Part shown: piece after piece, positions 11,276 to 22,204 of the stretch
Layout of the letters: each line of letters starts with the position of its first letter
Numbering within the stretch: position 1 is the stretch's first letter
Assembly (NCBI GenBank): GCA_032717465.1
Contig: CM064632.1
Location: 29,788,023 to 29,852,022 of the forward strand
Reading direction: 5' to 3'
From: Coenobita brevimanus
Lineage: Eukaryota > Arthropoda > Malacostraca > Decapoda > Coenobitidae
DNA: 64,000 bases
Translations under genes and position numbers: made by a program
The notes under the pieces: model-generated
Told to the model about the DNA's origin: nothing
Databases searched by the model: none
Seen by the model: the letters and a program-made list of their open reading frames with translations, nothing else

Positions 11276-11373
11276 TGTCTATCTATCTATCTTTCTATCT
11301 GTCTGTCTTTATCGATCTTATATATCGTGCTTGAAAGGAAAGGGGGTTAGAGAATGTGAATATTGGCAAGACT

Positions 11374-11462
<89 letters not shown>

Positions 11463-11480
11463 AGGGAGGGAGGGAGGGTG
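11276..11480. repeat. (CTAT)n, then compound (TG)n(GA)n(GGGA)n
   Basis: CTAT/CTGT repeats at 11276-11306. TG at 11379-11428 abuts GA at 11428-11456 and GGGA at 11456-11478. Confidence 0.95.
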
Positions 11481-11694
11481 AGGGGGTCTTCCTAAACATG
11501 CATCTAAAAAACAAAGCTAAAATGGTCAAAAGTATAAGAAATATATCCTCAGGGAAAGGACTAGCTACCTCGAGGGCTGGCCAGAGTAAGAGCCAAAACC
11601 GTCCATCATATTTTCATGGGACTGGCGACGGCCGGAGATTTGAGACAGGCGATCTGTCATTATATTTTTATGGCGGGGCTTCCCATAGGGGGTA

Positions 11695-12055
11695 AGAGAA
11701 GGAAGGAGGGAAGGAAAAGAGAGGGGAGGAGAGTATGATGGAGGCAGGGGAAGGGAGGGAGGGAGGGAAGGAGGGAAGGAAAAAAGAGGTGAGGAGAATA
11801 TGACGGAGGCAGGAGAAGGGAGGGAGGGAGGAAGGGGTGGGTAAATGTTTGAGTGGAAGGAAAGAGTCGAGGTATGAGGAGAGTGGTGAGGAGTAGGGAG
11901 GGGAGGAGAGTGGAGAGGGTGAGAGGTGAAGTATGGAAGGGAAGGAGGAGAGGTTGGGGATGCTGCTTGGTTGGGGAGGAGAGGAAGAGTTGAGGTAAGA
12001 GGAATGTGGTGAGTGGGGGAAGAGGAGAGTGGAAGGAGGGAGGAGAACGGTAAGG

Positions 12056-12091
<36 letters not shown>

Positions 12092-12600
12092 GGGGCGGGA
12101 GGCGGTGATGAGCAGCAAGGGAAAAGGAAAGTGGAGGGGGGGGGGAGGCATATGTCAGGGAAGGAGATGATGGGTGAGTGGTAGAGGAACAGTGGAGGAT
12201 GAAGGGGATAAAGAAAGTGTAAGGATGGGGGATAGAGGAAGGGAAGAGGATTGGGGAAAAGTAATGTGAGATGGGGAAAGAAATAGGTGGAAGAAAGGTT
12301 TGGGCATCAGGGGAAAATGGTAAGAATTGGGATGGAATGATGGAATGGGAAGCACAAGGAAGGTAGACTTGTGGAGGGAGGGAAGAGGTAGAATTCTGAG
12401 GGTGTGTGTGGGTAAGGGAAGGAATCGGGAGTGGAGGAAGAGACTTACGAGTATAAAATTGGACGAATAGGAGGAGGAGGAGGAGGAGGAGGAGGAATTC
12501 AAGCAAGTTCTAAGATCTCTGAAATGCACAAAAGTATAGGTAAAGTAATTCGGGAAGTGTAGACGGGGACGAGGACGAGAGGGGAGAGAGGGAGAATGGC
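11695..12600. repeat. purine-rich tract with (GA)n and (GGA)n
   Basis: Long AG-rich stretch made of GGAGGGA/GAAGG variants, with a roughly 100-bp imperfect duplication (11690-11790 versus 11780-11880). GA at 12059-12090 and GGA at 12471-12495. Confidence 0.85.
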
Positions 12601-12878
12601 TGGTTATTAGTAGAGTAGGAGAGTTGTACACAGGAAAACAAACATTAAATCTATTTGATCCATTCGGTTCCTGTTTTTAATAGGGTAGGTGATAATGAAA
12701 ATCTCTGTTCAAGAAGGGAAAGATAAGGTTAGCCGAATAAAACTATCTGGGAATAGCAAAAAATAATTACATGTTCAAATGAGGTGGGTGGGGTGAGGTG
12801 GTTAAAAATTATGCTGTTTTGCAAAACTGGCGGCTGTTTGCAAAGTATTATCCGAATGGCACCGCGGGACCCTAGGGT

Positions 12879-12888
12879 ACACACACAC

Positions 12889-12956
<68 letters not shown>
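12879..12956. repeat. (AC)n microsatellite
   Basis: Near-perfect AC repeat with one G interruption near 12893. Confidence 0.97.
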
Positions 12957-12959
<3 letters not shown>

Positions 12960-13134
12960 ATTTCCTTAGTCTTTAACTGTGTAGGTCGCCGTTTGGTACG
13001 GTAACAAGTTCTCGCAATATCGAGTGTGTTACAAAACTGAAAGAAACCCCGCACAGCAAAAAGGTTTAGAGCTATATAATATTTTCACTACGTCGGCAGA
13101 GTGTTCTTTCTGAGTTTTATTGTGAGTATTATAC

Positions 13135-13321
13135 ACTTCTTACACTAACTTGGCCAAAATTTACCATCTCTCCATCTTGAATGCTGAGCTATAACAAGAG
13201 ATAAACACTAGAATAAGATGCTGGTCGCCAAGTGCTATGGGAAAGATACAAAGCCGTAGTATTACTGTCCTCTGCACCTGAGCTACGTGAAAAGAGCAGC
13301 AAAGGGATGAAAATCTAGCCC
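13135..13321 (-). mobile_element. SINE-like element, family B, copy 2
   Basis: On the minus strand it starts GGGCTAGATTTTCATCC, has ACGTAGCTCAGGTGCAG at the A-box position, and ends TTTTGGCCAAGTTAG. It matches copies at 1280, 35910 and 36639 along most of its length. Confidence 0.65.
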
Positions 13322-13979
13322 AGCTTAAGATGAAAGAACTATAGTACGAATGAGAATGAGTGAATGAGTGCGACTATTAACCTCAACTGCCTAAATTATT
13401 GTCATGAGTTTCGGTGACCCTTTTTTACCGACTGACTAACAATTAATTTTTTCATCCCACAAAACGGGGCCATTCCCCAACTTCAGTGCAAAGGAGTGGC
13501 TGTGTAAAATTCGATGGGCTATAATTATGCGGTAAGAAGGAGTCTCCTTGGTTAGTAGTTAGATGGACCTTGCCATGTGACTACACTTATCCATCCATTG
13601 AGCTGAAAGAGATTAGAGATTATTACAAGAAAATACATACCAAAAAGAAAAAAAAAATAGATGTTTAAAAGGAGGGAGAAAGTGAACTAGCCAGGAGAGG
13701 TTAGATAATGTGAGTGAGAATGAGAGACTAAGATAGTACGAGGAGAGGAGAAGAGACTGATGATAAGGGTATGTATGGGAGAGTGAGAGACTGACTAGGA
13801 TACTGTACAGTAGTTAAGTTTATAAGGGAAGTAGAGGAAGACATAAAAGTGAGTGGGGAGAGGAGGTAACACAGAATTTAGGGAAAGTGGTGTGTCGTGG
13901 GCGGGGAGGTTGTTACTGGGTATGAACGGAAACGCTTGAGGGTCATTTAGTCGAGGCTTCTCATAGGATGTGATGTCAG

Positions 13980-14035
13980 ACAATAGATAGATGGAGACTG
14001 ATAAACAGATAGAGAGACAGACAGATAGACAGATA
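13980..14035. repeat. (GATA)/(GACA) short repeat
   Basis: AGATAGAT, ACAGATAG and ACAGACAG repeats. The ORF crossing it on the minus strand is open because of the repeat. Confidence 0.7.
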
Positions 14036-14066
14036 CAGTGAACCATACCTGACAAACATTTCTTAC

Positions 14067-14140
14067 CACCAATCCTCATGGGCAGAACATTTTCTTCTGG
14101 TGTCAGAAAATCTGGCGGCAGTCTCCTCAGCAAAAACTCA
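14067..14140 (-). other. possible 74-bp internal exon (speculative)
   Basis: On the minus strand a pyrimidine stretch ending CCCTTCCCTTTAAG is followed by 74 bases open in one frame, reading LLRRLPPDFLTPEENVLPM in the middle, then a consensus-like donor GTAAGA. The peptide has mixed composition, unlike the repeat-driven frames around it. I do not recognise the protein. It could equally be a chance frame or a relic. Confidence 0.2.
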
Positions 14141-14429
14141 CTTAAAGGGAAGGGAGTCTTGTTAGGAAAAATTTAGGAAAAACTATAATAAGGAAGCAGA
14201 GTCTCAAAAGTTTAGATTTCAAAAAATATTTGCAGTAGTTTCAAGAAACCACGGCCAAATTAATGGTTCAATTAGGTGAATAAGTAAGGAAATGAAACAA
14301 TATATAAATAAATATACTAAATGTAACAAATGAGCAGCAGTCTGAAAAGCACCCTGAAATTCCCAGAAAAACCTCAAGCCGAATTCCTCCCCCCCCAAAA
14401 AAAAAAAGACTGTTGTTGTTGTTGTATTA

Positions 14430-15320
14430 TTGGTGTTGCTCAACCGCGGTTACACCAGTCCAACCAGACCCGCCAACCGTAAGTAAGCAACAGTTTTTAT
14501 GTGATTGTCCCATAAGTTCCCTGTATTGCTGTGTCTGTCTGCCTGCGGCATGTCCTGTGCGGTGCTCCAATGTATATATAAATGTTGTGTTGTGTGGGTC
14601 TGTTCTACAAGTGGGGCACATTTCGTCAGTGACTCCACGCACCTCTAATTTAAGCTGGTAACTGAGGAGGGCTGGGTGATGTGCTGATATAAGCCTAAAA
14701 AAGTGAACTCAATCAGCTCTGTTATTCTCAGGATACCGTACCTCTGATGGGTGGATGTCGGGAAGGGAGATTGTAGTATAGTGCAACAATCAAGGTGTTG
14801 TTTTGCCCTGCACGTAAAATGAATATGTAGTTGTTTCTCCATTGCTTGTGTTGGAATGTCTGGAGGTGGGATGTTGTTGAAGGGGGTCTGCTAATGTTTG
14901 TGTGGTGATTGTTTTGTGTATAGTTGTGTTGTGTGGCTCTTGCATGTAATGACGAGTGTTGTTTGATGTCACAGGCTGCAGCATACAGTGGTATTGGTGC
15001 AGCCAGTGATGATGCGCAGAGCGTTGTTGCATATGGTCTGCAAGGTGTTGTAGAGGGTGTTAGGTAGTGTGGGGGCACATGCCGGAGACACCACTGATCT
15101 GATATATTGCTTGTAGAGTAGGGAGTGTATTTCTTTTTGTTGCCCAAATTGTCTCTCTTTAATTGTCCTGAGTGCGTTGAGTTTGGGATACACCGCATTT
15201 TGATGTCTTGTATGTGGTCCTTGAAGATGTGTCCAGTGCCATATGTCTGGCCAAAAAGTCAATACTATCCTTACTTCTCGGCCCCCCCACCTCACCCCCC
15301 CAAAAAAAACAAAACCCACT
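14430..15320 (-). pseudogene. decayed 3' end of a non-LTR retrotransposon (different family)
   Basis: Fragments in all three minus frames resemble the C-terminal region of Jockey-like LINE polyproteins. In order they are TIKERQFGQQ-like text, LQTICNNALRIITGC near 15040-15000 (the conserved block after the RT thumb), a stretch rich in H, T and N, a Cys/His block CPTCRTDPHNTT near 14610, and LWDNHIKTVAYLRLAGL at the end. Multiple frameshifts separate the pieces. The family differs from copies A-C, whose tail lacks the Cys/His block. The RT catalytic core is not present in the window. Confidence 0.6.
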
Positions 15321-15349
15321 GTGTGAAGTCTCGAGGCGAACGAAAACTC

Positions 15350-15490
15350 CTCGCCAGTAATAAAAAAGTCTTAAAGTCAGTACTCCTAACCCCCGAAAAG
15401 TCTTAGACCCAACACCCTCTCTCCACAAAGTCTCAAATCCAGCGCCTCGCCCCCCTCGCCAGAAAGTCCCAAACTCATCTCTCCCGCTCC
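15350..15490. repeat. C-rich degenerate minisatellite
   Basis: Units of roughly 33 bp around AAAGTCTCAAATCCA and CCCCTCGCCAG, at least three copies. It follows a poly-C/poly-A stretch at 15280-15315. Confidence 0.5.
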
Positions 15491-15669
15491 CTTAAAAAAG
15501 AAGAAAGAAAAAAAATGGAGAGGGGGGGGAAGGGAAGGGGGGAGAGGAAGGCAAGAGTCTGGAGACCACAACAAAACCCATCCAATGGTAATTGACATAA
15601 AATCCCCTCTTGATACGGCGGAATTACCCAGAATTGGTCCTTACTGTGCCAACTTAGTTTAATATCCCA

Positions 15670-16690
15670 GCTACGTGCTTGGACTGCCTGCCGCACTCCC
15701 TGCCTGAACCCTCCCCGCCCCATCTTCTCAGTCTTTGCCCCCTCACCACCTCCCTCACTATCCCCAACTCCCCATCCTCCCCAGCCTCTGTCGTCTTTCG
15801 GGAATTTGCTCCGACTACCTGTCTACCGTCACTCCCCCCCACCCCTTCCTCTGTCTGCATCTTGTCTGGGTCAGCCAGTCTGTCTGTCCCCCACTTTTTG
15901 TATCCCAGTTCCCCTCATCACCCCCTTACTCATCTCCGATCTCTTTCCTTCTTCGACCTCATCCACAGATCTTTTTCTGCTTCTTTTTCCTCTTCTTCTT
16001 CTTCTTCTTTTTTGTTCTTTCTTCTTCGTCCAGGTATCCATATTTGCTGCCTGCCTGTTTCTTTCTCTTTGTTTGAACCCACCCATGCCATCTGCTGCAG
16101 CCGAAAACCCTTTTCTCAGCCTCCTATCCCTCTTCGCCCATTGTTATTTTTATTAATCTACTTCCAGACCAGTGCCTACTGTCTGTCTGCTTGTGTCTGT
16201 CTTCTGGTCTGTCTGTCTGAGGCCTTTCCTCTACCCTCCCCCTCCCCTGTACCGTTGCCTTCGTTCCCTTGCCGCCGTCCCTGCACCTTTCCCCCTCCCC
16301 TTGAGCTTGCCCCACCCCACTCGCCACCCCTACCCTTGCCACCCCCTACCCTCGCCACCCCTTTTTTCCCATCACCTCATCTCAAATCTCGAACCTTCCT
16401 GGCTCCCTTTTCCCCAACCCTTCCCACACCCACTGTGTTCCCCTTCCCCCATCATCATCGTTCTTCGCCCCCATCCCTCTCCCTCATCACTCACCCCTTC
16501 CCCACTCCTTTCCCTACCCTCATATTTCCTACCTTCGAAATCCGTGTATAAAACCTCTTCCTCCCATTCTTCTCCTCCCCCACTCTCAAATCACTAATCT
16601 CCCCCGTTTCCCCCCCCTCCCGCTTCTTCCTCTTCTCTCCCTCCTCAGTCCCCTCCCCCCTCCGTCCTCTCCTTGGTCTTCGTCCACTGT
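15670..16690. repeat. polypyrimidine (C-rich) tract
   Basis: About 1 kb is strongly C/T-biased on the plus strand, with CTT repeats near 15990. It faces a purine-rich tract from 16746, so the pair could in principle form intrastrand structure. Confidence 0.8.
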
Positions 16691-16742
16691 TTTTTTTCTT
16701 GGAGGATTTTTTTGGGGGTCCTGAATTTCTTCTGTTAGGTAT

Positions 16743-16745
<3 letters not shown>

Positions 16746-16801
<56 letters not shown>

Positions 16802-17155
16802 AGGGGGAGGAGAAAGGATGGTGAGGAGGAGAAGTGAGGGAATGAGGGGAGGAGAAGGAAGAGTAGGAGTGAGAGAGAAATAGAGTGGAAAGAAAAGAGA
16901 GGGAGATATACGATGGGAAAGGAAAGATAAAAGGAAGGATAGGGAGCAGAAAAGGAAGGGAAGGAAGAAGGGAAAACATGAGGCTGAGGGGAAAAAAAAG
17001 GGCTGGAAACAGAGGGAGAGAGAAGGAAATGAAGAAGTAGGGAAAAAGATGGTTGAAGAAGGGAAAGAAGTGGTTGAAAAGAAAGAGAACGAGAGGGTGA
17101 GAAATGACAAGAAGAATGCAAGAGGAAGGGGGAAAGGGAAGGAAAAGAAATGAGA
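16746..17155. repeat. (GA)n microsatellite and purine-rich tract
   Basis: Pure GA at 16746-16796, then about 350 bases that are nearly all A and G. Confidence 0.9.
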
Positions 17156-17159
17156 TGGC

Positions 17160-17310
17160 AAGTAGGAAGAGTGTAAAGCTGGTAATTTTATCCCACCGGT
17201 TGACACCAGTGTAATGGTAAGTATTTTTACTATCACCGGTATTCACCAGTGTAACGGTAAGAATTTACTATCCCCACCGTTATTCTTCATCCGGGATAAT
17301 GACGGATATT
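17160..17310. repeat. two imperfect copies of a roughly 60-bp repeat
   Basis: CACCAGTGTAATGGTAAG near 17203 and CACCAGTGTAACGGTAAG near 17245, each followed by ATTTTTACTATC / AATTTACTATCC and preceded by CACCGG. Confidence 0.6.
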
Positions 17311-17780
17311 TATAATCTTACCTGTTGTTGGTACTGATCAACTCATCCATGGATAATACAGGTGGTACTCGACTTAGTATAGTAGATGGTAAATATTTAA
17401 GAAAAAAAAGAATTGTGGTAGCGTTTGTAATTTTTGGCCGAGCTTAGATTTAGTCAGTACCACAGGTGGTCGTCGTTCCCTCAGCGAAGGAATCTTGAAT
17501 TGGAAGGGGAGTGAATTTGGCTTGAGGACACAATTTCCTTGATTAGGTAAACCAATAAAGAAAAGAAAATGATATATACTTTACTCTACTTTAGTAACTT
17601 GATGCTAGTTTCCACAAAACATTTTTAATTACATGGCCCTTTTTAGTATGAGAGAAGATTGTACATTAAAACATGGTTTGGATGATCTTTCCCCTAACAT
17701 TATTACCAGACGAAACAATTTGATACATACCAACGATTTATGAGGTTATTGTACTTTACTTTCTTTTTGTCAGTTACTCT
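17311..17780. other. no recognised feature
   Basis: Unique-looking AT-rich sequence without a supported gene. Confidence 0.4.
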
Positions 17781-17782
17781 TG

Positions 17783-18180
17783 GGCTCAACAATAGCCTCA
17801 AGCCAGGGACATTTTTACGAGCATGGGTTATCTGTTCGGGCTGGCATAGCCTCGAACCAATAAGAATGATTACTCGTGTTCATTTTCATCCATATAATAT
17901 ACTCTCATCAGGCAATTCTCCAGAATCCAATATCAGTTCAGTACTATTTACAGTTCATAAGCATCATTGCTATAATCACTATAAATGCATAATCACTCGG
18001 GCTTGTTTAGCCTCGAGGAATAATTCAGAAAAGAAACATAATCACTAAGAATTCGTAATCACTCGGGCTTGTTTAGCCTCGAGGTACTATTCAAACATTG
18101 TACAATCACCAAGAATACATAATCACTCGGGCTTGTTTAGCCTCGAGGTTCATTTCAAAATTACATCATTGCTCACAGTC
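17783..18180. repeat. tandem repeat with stem-loop core, about 65-bp period
   Basis: AATCACTCGGGCTTGTTTAG then CCTCGAGG occurs at 17991, 18057 and 18121. Weaker relatives lie near 17783 and 17838. CTCGGGCT and AGCCTCGAG are near-inverted arms around TGTTT, so each unit can fold into a short hairpin. The spacers share AATCAC(T/C)AAGAA. Confidence 0.75.
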
Positions 18181-18450
18181 ACTAAGTTCCCTTCCACGCT
18201 CCTAACTTCCTTAGTTACAAGCAAGAAAACGGTTAATGGTTTTGAATTTTCGCTCTTCCGTTACCAGATTACATCACTTTCAAATTTCTATTTCTTATTT
18301 ACAAAATAAAATTCACTTGATAGATCAATAATACTATTATATTTGGTTTATATAATAATTCATGGATAGTGTAATGTGTGTATGCTCAAGTCTTTGGACA
18401 ATACTATGGGAAAGCCTCATGCGCTCACTGACGTTGCCGGTGTCTGTGGG

Positions 18451-18633
18451 CTGAACAAACGTCCATTATATACGACGTCTGGGGCTCGAGTCACTACGTT
18501 AAACTTTCAACAATATTACTTCATATAGTCCATGACAAGTAAGGACTAAACAAAGAAAAAGAGGGGGAGGAAGAAGAAATGTGGACGGCTCACCTGAACA
18601 AACGTCCATTATATACGACGTCTGGGGCTCGAG
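18451..18633 (+). repeat. 40-bp exact direct repeat, 143 bp apart
   Basis: CTGAACAAACGTCCATTATA followed by TACGACGTCTGGGGCTCGAG is at 18451-18490 and again at 18594-18633. The sequence between the copies differs from both flanks. The pair lies on the 3' side of the minus-strand LTR element and may belong to an older mobile element. Confidence 0.85.
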
Positions 18634-19163
18634 TGAGCTCGTCGGGCGCTAGCGACGCCACTGCTAAATCAAATGAAGTGGTGTTTTTGAAATATGGTGG
18701 GTTTCAATTCTCTTTACAATTTATTTAACAGTGTACCCATGACGCCAGGACTTTTGATTGAATTGGGGAAAATTTGGGATTTATTCCTTACTCAATTTAG
18801 ATACTGATTCTATCACTATCTCACTTTGAATCTGAGAGCAGCTCATGCCATCTAGTGACGGCCAAGACCGACGGGACCTTTAAATCCTCACAAATGACAT
18901 TATTTAGGCCTTTTGGACTGTTAATCTTACATATTTGGGTTCTAGCAGCTTCATTAGTAAACATTTCACAACTAGGTTACGGAGAGAATTGTGTATTCAT
19001 CCTTATTCTGTTTAAGGTTTAAACTCGGCGCCCAATAGCGATGCACAAAGGAAGGGGACAAGCTGCGCGCATCTGTCATTCATTACTCGACTTGACTGAG
19101 GAATTCCCATTGCTCAACATCCACAATTACATCACCCACTGCATAGATACAGAGATACATACA
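18634..19163. other. no recognised feature
   Basis: Unique-looking sequence between the direct repeat and the LTR. No supported gene. Confidence 0.4.
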
Positions 19164-19850
19164 TGTAAAAATAGTTAACCCTACATTAATCATTAGCATA
19201 TTAATTACTACTTAGGATAGGAACTTATAAACTAATATTCAGGTTACACCCTATCTAACTTAAAAACTACAGTACTTCTAAACACATACATGAATATCAA
19301 ATGTGTGGCACTACACGGCTCCCACGTTCGGAAAACAAATTTTACCCAAGTCAGTTTTCTATGACATGTGCATGGATGGAATGTTGTTACTCTTATAACT
19401 GCTATGAACACTTTGAATTGGAATTCTTTTCCCCACAATCGGTGGCACCTGTCGGTCCACATTAAACACCTGATGCGTACCTCGGAAGGTCGCTTACTCA
19501 CTACATTAGGAGGTATGATCACTCCTCACACAGGATGTTATGTGGGAATTTATGACCCAGTCAGCCTCAGGTTTTGGAGGACAGCTTGTCGCTCACCTGA
19601 GCTCGAGAGGGTCTCTCGAGATTGAGATCACCACGGGAGGCGCTTCCTTCCACTCTCCCATTCGCAATCACATTCACTCTGTCCTTTTGTTTCCAGCTTT
19701 CCGCCCGCAAGAGGTGAGCGCTCATTCTGTCCTGAAGACTCCACTACCTCACAAACCGTGCTAACTGTAAGGTGAGGGGATTGATCACTCCCCTCGAAGT
19801 AAGGCACTTCCTGGTTCCAACAGGAACTCTTCTCTCTTTTCATTTTTACA
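19164..19850 (-). mobile_element. 3' LTR of a gypsy-type retrotransposon (687 bp)
   Basis: On the plus strand the segment starts TGTAAAAATAG and ends CATTTTTACA. It therefore has the TG...CA ends with inverted terminal repeats typical of an LTR. On the minus strand it follows the pol relic (19937-20766) and a purine stretch CCGAGGAGAGGG at 19851-19862 that serves as a polypurine tract. TTTATAAG on the minus strand near 19225 is TATA-like. No second copy of this LTR lies in the window, so the element is truncated. Confidence 0.65.
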
Positions 19851-19862
19851 CCCTCTCCTCGG
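19851..19862 (-). other. putative polypurine tract
   Basis: CCGAGGAGAGGG on the minus strand lies immediately upstream of the LTR start TGTAAAAATG. This is where plus-strand DNA priming occurs in LTR retroelements. Confidence 0.5.
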
Positions 19863-19936
19863 GGATGAGTCCACCCGGAACATAACTTTAAGCAGTTATG
19901 TTTCACAACATTCGTCACATGCACTTATCTACTTTT

Positions 19937-20766
19937 CTAACACTCCTCTATGAGTCTCCGAGGGGCATTCCTCACTCGCGGTGGTAGTCGCTCATCTTTG
20001 GGCTCCGGGGCGAGCTCCTGTTGCAACGGTTCTAAGAGCCATTCCTCGGTACCGTAATATGGTTTTACCTTTTCAGCAGCCCTTTGTATTTTTTTTTCCA
20101 CTAAATACATTTTCAATGATATAAACACTTCCATCTAGCAGCACTTCAATCACTTTATACGGGCCGTCCCATTTAGCATTCAGTTTTCTACAGGTATCCG
20201 GCTGTATGGTCTCTTTTTTTCGCCCACACCAAGCTATTGACTTCAACCTTCTGGGCTCTCCTCCGCCTGTTGGCCACCTCCCGGTATCGCCTAGTCATCC
20301 GTTGGTTTGTACTCTTTATGAGTGTGTGTGCTATTGCCAGATCGTCCTCCTCTGCATCCACGGAAAGCAATAAGGTACCAATGAGGCGAGGGGGATGGCG
20401 TGAGAAGAAGGCATAATAAGGTTGTTGTCCCGTGCTCGAGTGCACTGCTTGATTTATGACGGTTTGACACGATTGGAGCAGCTGAGGCCAACGCAATGGG
20501 TGTCCGTTGCAGAGAGATGCTAGGATGCTTTTCATAGTTCGATGCATCCTTTCAGTGGTGGAATTTCCCTGGGGATGATAAGGGGTGACGTAGAACAAGT
20601 CCACCTGGTTCCTCCGGCAGAATTTCTTGAACTCTCCACTCGTGAACTCTCCGCCGTTGTCCAGCACGATACCTCGTGGCGTCCCAAAGTCGGTGAAGTA
20701 TTGCCCAAGACAGTGTATGATGTGTTGTGTATGTTTGTCTCTGGGTAACATTTGTTTAGAGAACAT
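19937..20766 (-). pseudogene. gypsy-type integrase C-terminal relic
   Basis: The frame from 20766 to 20188 carries the last part of a Ty3/gypsy integrase catalytic core. D36 in LDNGGEF and E72 in STTERMHRTMK are exactly 35 residues apart (D-35-E), with HPQGN between them. A GPY/F-like patch with KWDGPYKV lies near 20170-20150 in another frame. A tail in yet another frame (19937-20134) ends RRLIEEC. Both frame changes fall at homopolymers: T8 on the plus strand near 20213-20220 and the T-run near 20089-20098. The first catalytic Asp, RT and RNase H are absent because the element stops abruptly at about 20767. Confidence 0.8.
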
Positions 20767-20857
20767 ATAATAACCTAACCCTTAACATTCTAAGCTAGAA
20801 GGAAGGAAAGAAAAGTGAAGAATTAGCACTAAGCTTAGGAAACATGGAAATATCAAG

Positions 20858-21101
20858 ACGAGAGGTAGGACAGAAAAGCAGAAGAGGACAGTAAGGAGAC
20901 AGACTGGAGATAAAAGGCCCCCTTTAGTCGACTCTTACGACAAGCAGGTATACTGGAGAAGTATTATTTCCCCTCCCCAGGGGTAACGGAAAGAATACTT
21001 CCCCAGTATCCCTGCTTGTCGTAAGAGGCGACTAAAGGGGGCCTTTTATCTCCAGTCTGTCTCCTTACTGTCCTCTTCTGCTTTTCTGTCCTACCTCTCG
21101 T
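20858..21101. repeat. large near-perfect inverted repeat (108-bp arms, 28-bp loop)
   Basis: The left arm 20858-20965 and right arm 20994-21101 are reverse complements with only about three differences. Both contain AAGGCCCCCTTTAGTCG, CTCTTACGACAAGCAGG and GGAGACAGACTGGAGATAAA. The loop itself contains CCCCTCCCCAGGGG. There is no ORF. Confidence 0.9.
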
Positions 21102-21104
21102 GAT

Positions 21105-21475
21105 GAAACTGACAAAAGGAAAGAAAGTGGAGAAGGGATACTGCAAAAAATAAGTAATGAGAGATGGCAGATGGCAAGAAGGAAGAAAAGGAAAGGGGGA
21201 ATTGACAAGAAGGAAGAAATTGGAGAAGGGAGATGGCAAAAAGGAAAAAGTGGGAGAAGAGAGATGACAAGAGGGAAACACGGGAGAAATGTGTTTGGCA
21301 AGAAAGAAGGAAGGGAAGAAGCAGAGTGGCAAGGAGAAGGAGAGAGGAGATCAACAAAGAAAGGTGATGTCAGGGAGAAGGAAGAAATGGCAGAAAATAC
21401 CAGTGGATGAGGGTAATGAGAAGGCAAGGCAAATGAGAATGGGAATAAAAGAAAGGCAAGGCAGAAAGAGGTAAA
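21105..21475. repeat. purine-rich minisatellite
   Basis: Repeats of roughly 34 bp built from GGCAAGAAGGAAGAAA and GGAGAAGGGAGAT. Confidence 0.7.
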
Positions 21476-21479
21476 GGAT

Positions 21480-21556
21480 TGATGATGATTATTATGATGA
21501 TGATGATGATGATTGATGATGATGACGATGAATATGGTGATGATGATAATGATGAT
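21480..21556. repeat. (GAT)n trinucleotide repeat
   Basis: GATGAT with scattered variants. Confidence 0.85.
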
Positions 21557-22028
21557 TCAGTCATGACGTTAGAAGATGAGGATGTGAACAGCCGTAAATG
21601 AGGAAGAATTAAGAAAGAAAAGACGACACTGGCGGGAAAGAAGGAAGGAAGGAGCTGGCCTTTGGAAATAATTGATGAAGAAAGAAACACAGGTAAAGTG
21701 AAGGAATTGGGAAGGAAGAGGAAAGATGAAGTCCATTATTTACTCTCATCCAACCTCTTTCAGTTCGATGACCTGTTTTGTGTTTTATTCTTGCTATCCT
21801 CAGACAGTTTATTTCACTTCAGGTTAAGCTTAACACGCAATGTAGTCTTCATAAACCTTGTCCCAGCCAGAGGTCCTCCCCAGCTTGAATAAAACTGACA
21901 ATAGGTAGCAAGCTTAAAGTGAAAAATCGGATTGAATGGGTTAAATTTGTGCCTAAGGTTACTTGTCTGCTTTCATTTTCATCAGTACAGGTAATCAGCA
22001 TTTCAAAATTATATTAGGAGTGTTACAG

Positions 22029-22033
<5 letters not shown>

Positions 22034-22111
<78 letters not shown>
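22034..22111. repeat. (CA)n microsatellite
   Basis: Perfect CA repeat of about 39 units. Confidence 0.98.
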
Positions 22112-22114
<3 letters not shown>

Positions 22115-22204
22115 TAAAAGCTGTTATGGAAATACGTTTCTCGTAAAAAAATGAACAAGATCCTCTATAAATGACACCCGAGGAGATTGATGCTAACAGA
22201 ATAT

